Shown here one piece after another: positions 53,346-60,411 of a stretch of DNA of 64,000 nt (its first letter is position 1; every line of letters starts with the position of its first letter). A program made the position numbers and the translations under genes. The stretch is from Bdellovibrio bacteriovorus (GTDB taxonomy: Bacteria; Bdellovibrionota; Bdellovibrionia; Bdellovibrionales; Bdellovibrionaceae): assembly GCF_001592735.1 (NCBI RefSeq), contig NZ_LUKE01000001.1, forward strand, positions 620,001-684,000, in the 5' to 3' direction. Below the pieces are notes generated by a model that did not search any database, was not told the DNA's origin, and saw only the letters and a program-made list of their open reading frames with translations.

Positions 53346-54047
53346 TTATTTTAAATCAAACAAGAGGAACTCGGTCTCCCGGATCCCTTTTATTTTGATT
53401 CTAGACTCGTCTTCAATCACCAGACCATCCCCGGAGGATACACGGCGCCCATTCACTTCGATTTCTCCATCCGCTAGCTGCAGCCAAATACCGCGCCCTT
53501 CGCGTAAAGTGAATTCCAGTTCGCTTCCTTGTTCCAGAACGGAAGCATAAAGATCCACATCCTGGTTGATCTTTTGACTGCCTTCGCGCCCCGTCTTTGA
53601 AGCTAGTAAGCGCAAGCCATTAAGCTTCTCTGCGCGCGTGAAAGACTGTTGCGTGTATCCCGGTTCCGCACCAACGACATCCGGCAAAAGCCAGATTTGG
53701 AAAAGCCGCAAATCTTCTTTCGAAGACGGATTGAATTCACTATGACGAATACCCGTTCCGGCATGCATCACTTGAATTTCGCCGGCTTTGATTTGGCCGA
53801 CATTTCCCAAGCTGTCTTTATGGGCCACTTCACCTTGCAAAACGTAAGTGATGATTTCCATATCGCGATGAGGATGAAGAGGAAAGCCCGAGCTTCTGGC
53901 AATCCAATCTTGGTTGATGACTCGCAAATCCCGATAGCCCATAAATTGGGGATCATAGTAATCACTGAATGAAAACGTATGATAGGATTTCAACCATCCG
54001 CCAAATTCTGCATAACCTCGTTCATCGGATTTTCGTAAATACATCAT
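53346..54047 (-). CDS. Pirin family protein
   Basis: 233 residues from the ATG at 54045-54047 (AGGAGG five bases upstream); a second ATG follows at once. Bicupin fold. The metal-site motif FPLHPHRDMEIITYVLQGE and HAGTGIRHSEFNP, the two most conserved pirin segments, are present. Some pirins have quercetinase activity or act as redox cofactors. It lies 62 bases downstream of the DoxX gene, both divergent from a LysR gene. Confidence 0.9.
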   Translation of the reverse strand: MMYLRKSDERGYAEFGGWLKSYHTFSFSDYYDPQFMGYRDLRVINQDWIARSSGFPLHPHRDMEIITYVLQGEVAHKDSLGNVGQIKAGEIQVMHAGTGIRHSEFNPSSKEDLRLFQIWLLPDVVGAEPGYTQQSFTRAEKLNGLRLLASKTGREGSQKINQDVDLYASVLEQGSELEFTLREGRGIWLQLADGEIEVNGRRVSSGDGLVIEDESRIKIKGIRETEFLLFDLK

Positions 54048-54108
54048 AGCTCCCTCCTTTGCCTGGGGGCTTCGGCGGGCAGGCCCTCGCCGTTGCATCT
54101 AACTTCTA

Positions 54109-54489
54109 TTAAACCTTTTTAAATAAAGGCTTATAGCTATTAAAGTACGCGACTCCTAAAAAGACATTCAGGATCACCATCAAAAGTGTCACGCCCATTC
54201 CTGCTGGCGCTAAAATCGCATGGAATAAAAGAATGTTCACCGTGATCGGTGCGATCAATACTAAAGCCAAAGGTACGGCGATATTGGCCACCAACATCAA
54301 GCCCACAATAATTTCCAGCGACTTAATTGTCGGGAACATATAAGGATTCGCCATCAATCCGCCTAAAAACTTCATCGCCTCCTCTGGCACCGGCGGCTGA
54401 GGTGGTAAGAAGTTAAAAAAGAAATTCAGACCGAAGATCAACCACAAAAGACCGAATACGATACGCGCTGCTGTTTTTGCTTTATTCAT
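54109..54489 (-). CDS. DoxX-like membrane protein
   Basis: 126 residues with four predicted membrane segments and the DoxX-type start ARIVFGLLWLIFGLNFFFNFL. Function in redox or membrane stress is suggested for the family but not proven. It is the first gene of a unit with pirin; DoxX-pirin pairs next to LysR regulators are common. Confidence 0.85.
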   Translation of the reverse strand: MNKAKTAARIVFGLLWLIFGLNFFFNFLPPQPPVPEEAMKFLGGLMANPYMFPTIKSLEIIVGLMLVANIAVPLALVLIAPITVNILLFHAILAPAGMGVTLLMVILNVFLGVAYFNSYKPLFKKV

Positions 54490-54609
54490 AGAACTACTCC
54501 TTCAATTATTTTTAGCGTTCTTTGATGCCCTTATCATACAAAACTAGACGATCTAAAAAAATTATAATTATTTGATTAACATGATCTATTTTTCTGATAT
54601 AGTTTCCTT

Positions 54610-55482
54610 ATGACGTTGGATCAGATTCAAGTTTTGCAAACCATCATCAAGACCGGCAGTTTCCGTGCGGCCTCTCAAGATCTGCATCGCGCCCAAAGCG
54701 CGGTCAGTTACGCCATTCGTTCTTTAGAGGATGAATTGGGTTTTAAACTTTTCAGTCGTGATCAATACCGTCCGCAGCTCACACCACAAGGAAGAGCCTT
54801 TATCAAAAAAGCGGATGATCTTATTTGTCAGTACACGGAATTAGAAGAAACGGCCGAGTTTTTAAAACTGGGCCATGAACCCGTTATTAGAATCGCCGTC
54901 AGTTCGCTCTGGCCCCTCCCGTTATTGGTAAGAGCGCTGAAGGATTTCAAAAAACTCTATGCTCAAACAGAGATCAAAATCATTCACGATGTGTTGAGCA
55001 ACGACGAGCAGCTTCTGGAGGATCGCGCGGATATTGCCTTTGGAACGATCTTTAACGACCAGGCGCTGCTCGTCGTTAAAGACCTCTTTGAGGTCAAAAT
55101 GGTTGCGGTGTGCGCCGCTGGCCATCCACTAACTAAATTTAAAAACAAAGCCCCCGATTCCGAACTAGCGCGCCACCCTCAAGTGATTATGTCTAGCACC
55201 GGGGGGTCTAATCGATCTGGGGGAATTATCAACCCCGCCAATGTGATCAGTGTGCAAGAATACCTCACAAAAAAGACGTTTTTGATAGAGGGCTTAGGCT
55301 GGGGGCTGATGCCCGAACATTTGGTGGCGGAAGAAATCAAGAAGAAAAGCCTTGTGACACTGACGCAAAAACCCTACTTAGCGATGACGCGCATTGCTCG
55401 GCACTCGCAAAGGGAGTTGGGTCCCTGCGGTAAATTCCTTTGGAACTATTTTTCAAATGGACAAAAAGGTAAGCTGAAATAA
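54610..55482 (+). CDS. LysR family transcription regulator
   Basis: 290 residues. HTH at about 1-60 (FRAASQDLHRAQSAVSYAIRSLE) and a substrate-binding domain from about 90. It is divergent from the DoxX-pirin unit over a 120-base AT-rich gap and is the likely regulator of it. A TATAGT hexamer at 54598-54603 lies six bases before the ATG and there is no ribosome site, so the message may be leaderless. The inducer is unknown. Confidence 0.9.
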   Translation: MTLDQIQVLQTIIKTGSFRAASQDLHRAQSAVSYAIRSLEDELGFKLFSRDQYRPQLTPQGRAFIKKADDLICQYTELEETAEFLKLGHEPVIRIAVSSLWPLPLLVRALKDFKKLYAQTEIKIIHDVLSNDEQLLEDRADIAFGTIFNDQALLVVKDLFEVKMVAVCAAGHPLTKFKNKAPDSELARHPQVIMSSTGGSNRSGGIINPANVISVQEYLTKKTFLIEGLGWGLMPEHLVAEEIKKKSLVTLTQKPYLAMTRIARHSQRELGPCGKFLWNYFSNGQKGKLK

Positions 55483-55503
55483 GATAATTTTAAGAGGTCT
55501 CCC

Positions 55504-56298
55504 GTGAAGCAATACCACGACTTAATCCAGACAGTTTTAGATAACGGCGTAAAAAAAGAAGATCGTACCGGCACCGGCACACTTTCCGTATTCGGTTATC
55601 AAATGCGATACAACCTGCAAGAAGGTTTTCCTCTTTTAACAACGAAGAAGCTTCACACTAGATCTATCTTTCATGAGCTTTTGTGGTTCCTTAAAGGCGA
55701 AACCAACATCAAATATCTTCACGATAACAAAGTGACGATTTGGGATGAATGGGCGGATGAAAATGGCAATCTCGGCCCCGTTTACGGTAAACAATGGCGT
55801 TCGTGGGAAACCGCGGACGGTCGCACGATTGATCAAATCAGCAACGTCGTCGCGCAAATTAAAAAAAATCCTGATTCTCGACGCCTTTTGGTGGTGGCAT
55901 TTAATCCTGGCGATGTTGATAAAATGGCTCTGCCTCCTTGCCACGCGTTTTTCCAATTCTATGTGGCGCAAGGAAAACTTTCTTGCCAGCTTTATCAACG
56001 AAGTGCGGATATCTTTTTAGGCGTTCCGTTTAATATCGCAAGTTACGCTTTACTGACCCACATGATCGCGCAAGTTTGCAATCTTGAGGTCGGTGATTTT
56101 GTTCATACCTTGGGTGATGCGCACTTATATTTAAATCATTTAGAACAAGCGCAGCTGCAAATGTCGCGCGAGTTCCGCCCATTGCCACAATTGAAGTTAA
56201 ACCCGAACGTTAAAGATCTTTTTGCCTTCACTTACGAAGACATTGAAATTTTAAACTATGATCCGCACCCTGCGATCAAGGCTCCGGTGGCCGTATGA
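55504..56298 (+). CDS. thyA: Thymidylate synthase
   Basis: 264 residues from a GTG with AGAGG upstream. Identical in length to E. coli ThyA, with the catalytic cysteine at the same place (Cys146 in [10 protein letters not shown]). The folate/dUMP sites ([41 protein letters not shown]) are intact. Makes dTMP using methylene-THF. The dihydrofolate reductase gene overlaps its end by four bases, so dTMP synthesis and folate recycling are coupled. Confidence 0.97.
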   Translation: MKQYHDLIQTVLDNGVKKEDRTGTGTLSVFGYQMRYNLQEGFPLLTTKKLHTRSIFHELLWFLKGETNIKYLHDNKVTIWDEWADENGNLGPVYGKQWRSWETADGRTIDQISNVVAQIKKNPDSRRLLVVAFNPGDVDKMALPPCHAFFQFYVAQGKLSCQLYQRSADIFLGVPFNIASYALLTHMIAQVCNLEVGDFVHTLGDAHLYLNHLEQAQLQMSREFRPLPQLKLNPNVKDLFAFTYEDIEILNYDPHPAIKAPVAV

Positions 56299-56810
56299 TT
56301 TTAACCCATGTGGTGGCTTGTTCCGAAAATCACGTGATTGGAACTCAAGGCGGGCTGCCTTGGGACTTACCGGAAGATATGAAATTCTTCCGCGATACCA
56401 CCAAGGGTCATATCATGATTATGGGGCGTAAAACTTTTGATTCTTTCAACGGCCGCGCCCTGCCCCACCGTTATCACATCGTGATCACTCGCGATCCAAG
56501 TAAGCACAGCTTCCCATCGAAAGAATCTTCACCCGTGGTCTTCGTAGCGTCCATTGAAGAAGCTGTAGAACATGCTAAGCCCCTGACCGCCAAATGGGGC
56601 GATGAGGTTTTTATCATTGGCGGTGGTGAAATCTATAAACAAGCGATGCCCATCACGGATAAGATCTATCTGACGTTGATCCACCGCGAATTTCCTGGTG
56701 ATACTTATTACCCGCAAATTGATCAAAAGATTTTCACCCAGACAGCTCGACGTGACGTCCAGGAACCGATTCCTTTTTCCTTTTTAACATTCGAAAAAAA
56801 GCGTCAATAA
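56295..56810 (+). CDS. folA: Dihydrofolate reductase
   Basis: 171 residues starting at the ATG of an ATGA overlap with thy[31 protein letters not shown] and [12 protein letters not shown] are the NADPH and folate motifs. Restores tetrahydrofolate used up by ThyA. Confidence 0.96.
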   Translation: MILTHVVACSENHVIGTQGGLPWDLPEDMKFFRDTTKGHIMIMGRKTFDSFNGRALPHRYHIVITRDPSKHSFPSKESSPVVFVASIEEAVEHAKPLTAKWGDEVFIIGGGEIYKQAMPITDKIYLTLIHREFPGDTYYPQIDQKIFTQTARRDVQEPIPFSFLTFEKKRQ

Positions 56811-56817
56811 AGCAGCC

Positions 56818-56832
56818 GTCTTATTTTGAGAC
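56818..56832. promoter_or_regulatory. 15-bp inverted motif GTCTTATTTTGAGAC
   Basis: Reverse complement reads GTCTCAAAATAAGAC, one of four close copies in the window. It lies 62 bases before the PilZ start and just after folA, a natural place for control of the pilZ-murB pair. Confidence 0.5.
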
Positions 56833-56894
56833 GAATGAAGTTTGGACTCTACGAACGCGACTTTTCTTCCGAGAATATATTTAGGAGCCGCGGG

Positions 56895-57209
56895 ATGAAC
56901 ACTACCACAGCAAAACGATATCCAACTAAAGAAGTCGCTCACCTAGAAGTTTATGGCCACATTGGCACCTTGGTCGCCAATGTTCGTAACCTATCTACCA
57001 GCGGTGCTTTCCTTGAAGTCGTTTCCCAAGGCGACTATGTCCCACAAAAAGGGGATCTTTTAAGCATGACCATCAAACTTTCAACCTTGCAACGCGAACA
57101 CAATGTTTCGGCCGAGGTTGTTTGGAGCAAAGATCTTGGCCTGGGTATTTGTTTTATCAATAAAGGCGAAGTTCTTGAAAGAATGATGGCCAAAAGTTCC
57201 GGGTTCTAA
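56895..57209 (+). CDS. PilZ-domain protein (possible c-di-GMP receptor)
   Basis: 104 residues from the ATG at 56895, which has AGGAG seven bases upstream; an upstream in-frame start is not supported. The NxSxxG half of the c-di-GMP site is present as NLSTSGAFLE. The RxxxR half is weakened to KRYPTK, so binding is uncertain. The domain fills the whole protein. It is followed 14 bases later by murB. Confidence 0.82.
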   Translation: MNTTTAKRYPTKEVAHLEVYGHIGTLVANVRNLSTSGAFLEVVSQGDYVPQKGDLLSMTIKLSTLQREHNVSAEVVWSKDLGLGICFINKGEVLERMMAKSSGF

Positions 57210-57223
57210 TAAACTCCTGTTCT

Positions 57224-58234
57224 GTGATTCAAACACAGGTCGATCTTAGTCATTTAAACACTCTGCAATTGCGTTCGATCGCCGAGCACTATGCCGAAGT
57301 TCGCTCGGCGGAAGATGTATTATCATTATTGAATGATTCAGAAACCAAAAGCATGAGCTGGCATCTATTGGGTGGCGGTAGCAATCTGGTTTTGCCTTCG
57401 GTGGTCTCAGGCCTCACCGTTAAGATCGGCAATCATGGCCGAAGCCTCGTGGATGAAGACAAAGATTTTTGGTTTGTAAAAGCCCAAGCCGGTGAAGTTT
57501 GGGATGACTTTGTTCAATTCACTTTGCAACACGGCTATTGGGGATTAGAAAACCTGTCGTTGATTCCCGGAACTGTCGGCGCTGCCCCTATTCAAAATAT
57601 TGGCGCTTACGGCGTTGAAGTGAAAGATTACTTATGGGAAGTGACGTGCCTTGATTTAAGAACTGGCAAAAGCAAAGTTTTTACCAATGCCGAATGCCGT
57701 TTTTCTTACCGCGATAGTTTTTTCAAGCAAGAAGGCGCCGGCAGATACCTAGTTTGGGATGTGACGTTCCGTTTGCCCAAAAAAAATCAGCTGCATCTTG
57801 AATATGGCGATATAAAAAAAGAAGTGGAACGTCGTGGTTTAGCGGCAAATCCAAAGACGATTTCTGAAGCCGTCATCGCCATTCGCCAAAGCAAACTGCC
57901 CGATCCTAAAGTGATTGGCAATGCGGGTAGCTTTTTTAAAAACCCGATTGTTTCAGCAGAAACTCGCGAAAAACTTTTACAAACACATCCTGATCTTGTC
58001 AGTTTTCCCTATGGAAATGGTGAATTTAAACTTGCCGCTGGCTGGTTGATTGATCGTGCCGGCTGGAAAGGCAAAAAGCTAGGCCCCGTGGGCATGTATG
58101 AAAAACAAGCGCTGGTTCTAGTAAATCATGGCGGCGCAAATTCAGAGGATGTCTGGAGCTTAGCTGATCAGGTTGTTCGAGATGTGGAAACGAAGTTCGG
58201 TGTCACAATAGAACCAGAACCGATTCGATGGTAA
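57224..58234 (+). CDS. murB: UDP-N-acetylenolpyruvoylglucosamine reductase, type I
   Basis: 336 residues from a GTG without a clear ribosome site, so it probably depends on translation of the PilZ gene 14 bases ahead. FAD-binding motifs are LLGGGSNLVLP and LIPGTVGAAPIQNIGAYG. YRDSFFK and the catalytic-serine segment GNAGSFFKNP are type I (E. coli-like) hallmarks, and it ends EPEPIRW with the conserved glutamate. It is outside the dcw cluster, which lacks murB. Confidence 0.96.
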   Translation: MIQTQVDLSHLNTLQLRSIAEHYAEVRSAEDVLSLLNDSETKSMSWHLLGGGSNLVLPSVVSGLTVKIGNHGRSLVDEDKDFWFVKAQAGEVWDDFVQFTLQHGYWGLENLSLIPGTVGAAPIQNIGAYGVEVKDYLWEVTCLDLRTGKSKVFTNAECRFSYRDSFFKQEGAGRYLVWDVTFRLPKKNQLHLEYGDIKKEVERRGLAANPKTISEAVIAIRQSKLPDPKVIGNAGSFFKNPIVSAETREKLLQTHPDLVSFPYGNGEFKLAAGWLIDRAGWKGKKLGPVGMYEKQALVLVNHGGANSEDVWSLADQVVRDVETKFGVTIEPEPIRW

Positions 58235-58312
58235 TCCTCTGCCTAGACTTTAGCCCTAAACTTTTTTCCCCTCGGACTTAAGCCTGTACGCCCTGCTTGA
58301 AGTTTGAGCACA

Positions 58313-58342
58313 ATAATTCCACTTCCTTGAGGGGGGAATTAT
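58313..58342 (+). promoter_or_regulatory. Hairpin enclosing the ribosome site and start codon of the M14 peptidase
   Basis: ATAATTCC (58313-58320) and GGAATTAT (58335-58342) are perfect eight-base arms; inside them CCT/AGG can pair. The GAGGGGGG ribosome site is in the loop and 3' arm, and the 3' arm ends inside the ATG at 58341. This would limit translation unless the helix is opened. Confidence 0.6.
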
Positions 58343-59564
58343 GAATATTCGTTATGCGTTGCCCGCTCTGTGCGTGGCACTTTTGGCGTTCACGCCGGTA
58401 GACAAAAAAGATGACACTCAATATTGGATGAAGGTTCGTGCGACAGATAAGTTCACACGCACGCAAATCGCGAACACGGGCGTGGTCATTGACAGTGTCC
58501 GTGAAGATTTCGTCGCGGCTGTAGGGAATGCCGAAGAAAAAGCTCAACTTGAAGCAATGGGATTAGTCGAAGTCAGCTTTCCTTTGACCGCTGAAATGGA
58601 CTTCCCCGCAAAAGATGCGGCTTTCCATAACTATGATGAAATGACGACCAAGCTTCGGGATTTGACCACTCGTCATTCGGGAATTTCGCGTATGCAAAGC
58701 ATCGGCAAGACCGTTGAAGGTCGCGATATTTGGAATGTTGAAATCAGCGGAAATTTAGCCCAAGCCGAAACCTTGCCAGCGGTCGTTTTCATGGGCGGTC
58801 ACCACGCACGCGAACATTTGTCCGTAGAACTGCCAATCTATTACATCGAGTATCTTTTAACCGAATACGCGAATGGCAATCCCCGTATTAAGCGCCTTGT
58901 AGATTCACGCGATATTCATATCATTCCGTTAGTGAATGCCGATGGTGCCGAATACGATATTTCAAACGGCAGCTATAAAGCGTGGAGAAAAAATCGCGCG
59001 AATGTGGGTCGCGGTTCTTACGGCGTGGATCTAAATCGCAACTATGGTTTCGGTTGGGGTGGCGCCGGCGCCAGCACAAGTCCCTCCAGCGACACGTATC
59101 GCGGACCGCAAGCTTTCAGTGAGCCAGAATCTATCGCCATTAAAAATTTCATCGAACAGCATGAAAACATCACGATCCTGCTTTCATTCCATACTTTTTC
59201 AGAGTTGATCTTGTATCCTTGGGGTCATATCTATGATTCGATCGCTGTGGCTCGCGACAAACAAGTGCATGAGACCATGGCAAAAAAGATGGCCACTTGG
59301 AACGGATACACTCCTCAACAGTCTTCAGAGCTTTACATTGCCAGTGGCGACACGACGGATTGGTCTTACGGTGAACACAAGATCATCTCTTTCACTTTCG
59401 AATTAGATCCGAAAGATGCCTGGGGAACTTCAGGCTTTTACCCGGGAGCGGACGTGATTCCGCAGGTGCAGCAAAAAAATCTTGAGCCGATTCTTTACTT
59501 AATTGAATATTCTGACAACCCTTACCGAGTCATCGACGGCGACGGTCCCATTTTAAAACCCTAA
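58341..59564 (+). CDS. Exported M14 family zinc carboxypeptidase
   Basis: 407 residues. A signal-like N-terminus (about 1-17) precedes a pro-region and an M14A catalytic domain. The zinc ligands are His155 and Glu158 (HHARE) and His284 (SFHTFSE); the general base is Glu354 (FTFELDP). The substrate segment SDTYRGPQAFSEPES and DLNRNYGFGW are typical of carboxypeptidase A/T. Trims C-terminal residues from peptides, probably in the periplasm or outside the cell, fitting digestion of prey protein. Confidence 0.92.
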   Translation: MNIRYALPALCVALLAFTPVDKKDDTQYWMKVRATDKFTRTQIANTGVVIDSVREDFVAAVGNAEEKAQLEAMGLVEVSFPLTAEMDFPAKDAAFHNYDEMTTKLRDLTTRHSGISRMQSIGKTVEGRDIWNVEISGNLAQAETLPAVVFMGGHHAREHLSVELPIYYIEYLLTEYANGNPRIKRLVDSRDIHIIPLVNADGAEYDISNGSYKAWRKNRANVGRGSYGVDLNRNYGFGWGGAGASTSPSSDTYRGPQAFSEPESIAIKNFIEQHENITILLSFHTFSELILYPWGHIYDSIAVARDKQVHETMAKKMATWNGYTPQQSSELYIASGDTTDWSYGEHKIISFTFELDPKDAWGTSGFYPGADVIPQVQQKNLEPILYLIEYSDNPYRVIDGDGPILKP

Positions 59565-59577
59565 AGTTTTTTTCACC

Positions 59578-59592
59578 GTCTCAAATTAAGAC
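59578..59592. promoter_or_regulatory. 15-bp inverted motif GTCTCAAATTAAGAC
   Basis: One of four close copies of the same element. It lies 62 bases upstream of the start of the pro-domain/subtilase operon and ahead of the hairpin at 59622. Confidence 0.5.
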
Positions 59593-59621
59593 CAACGTTA
59601 GAATTCCACACTTTTTCAACG

Positions 59622-59647
59622 CCCCTCCTCTAGAATAAGAGGAGGGG
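59622..59647 (+). promoter_or_regulatory. Ten-base hairpin burying the ribosome site of the subtilase operon
   Basis: CCCCTCCTCT (59622-59631) pairs perfectly with AGAGGAGGGG (59638-59647) around a six-base loop. The 3' arm contains the AGGAGG ribosome site, eight bases before the ATG at 59654. GC-rich pairing of this kind should strongly block initiation. It is similar in effect to the hairpin at the M14 gene. Confidence 0.7.
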
Positions 59648-59653
59648 GAAAAA

Positions 59654-60409
59654 ATGTTAAGCGCTCGTAGCATCTTGTTCGCAGCAGCGATACTCATCGG
59701 GTATTTTTACTTCTTAAGTTCAGAATACAAAGATCGCACCTTGGATTCCATGGCCAAACTTATTCAAACTCAGGATAAGTATCATCCTATTCAACCACCT
59801 CCCCAAAAAATAGAAATGGCTTCACAAGCTCCCGCAGAGCCGCCGGCTCCGGCAGGTGCTGTTCAATCTGCTCTTCTGGCAGCGGCGATCGAACAGGACA
59901 AAGCCAAAGTCGTTTTACCTCCGCAAGAAGAAGCATTAGAACACTTAAGTCCCTCGACAGAACAACTTCGTCGTTATGCGACCAACGATTTTTTTATTCA
60001 AGGACAAGGCAGTTTTCAAGTTTTACGCCTGCGCGCTATTTCAAAATATTCCTACACGGAGGAAATGGGAACAGTGATCGACCAAAAAATGAATTTGGTT
60101 TTCTTTGACCCGTCGGAATCGTCAGCGACGGCAAAACCGATGACGTTCCCGGTGGTCATGAAAAGTTCAAATGGGCAGTTAGGAATTTTAAGCGGCACCC
60201 TGTTAGTAACGATGAAAGACATTCAACAAGCAGGTCTATTGGCGCAGCGGTTTGGCTTGGCTTTAAAAGCCCAGGATAACAGCCTGGGGCTGGCTTATTT
60301 AGGCGCCCCTCGCGCCGATGAGGTGAGCGAACTGATCAACAGTCTTCGTCAAGATCCAGCCGTCAAATCTGTTGAAGCTGAAATCGTGCAGAACTGGAAA
60401 AAGAGGTAA
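59654..60409 (+). CDS. Membrane-anchored or exported protein with I9-like pro-domain segment
   Basis: 251 residues. An N-terminal hydrophobic segment (about 6-24) anchors or exports it; a Pro/Gln/Ala-rich linker follows to about 90. The C-terminal third (GAPRADEVSELINSLRQ then DPAVKSVEAEIVQ) matches the end of subtilisin pro-peptides (inhibitor I9 fold), which fold and hold the protease. The subtilase gene starts two bases after its stop and itself lacks a pro-domain. It is probably a separate chaperone-inhibitor of that protease. The I9 similarity is by eye. Confidence 0.65.
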   Translation: MLSARSILFAAAILIGYFYFLSSEYKDRTLDSMAKLIQTQDKYHPIQPPPQKIEMASQAPAEPPAPAGAVQSALLAAAIEQDKAKVVLPPQEEALEHLSPSTEQLRRYATNDFFIQGQGSFQVLRLRAISKYSYTEEMGTVIDQKMNLVFFDPSESSATAKPMTFPVVMKSSNGQLGILSGTLLVTMKDIQQAGLLAQRFGLALKAQDNSLGLAYLGAPRADEVSELINSLRQDPAVKSVEAEIVQNWKKR

Positions 60410-60411
60410 CA

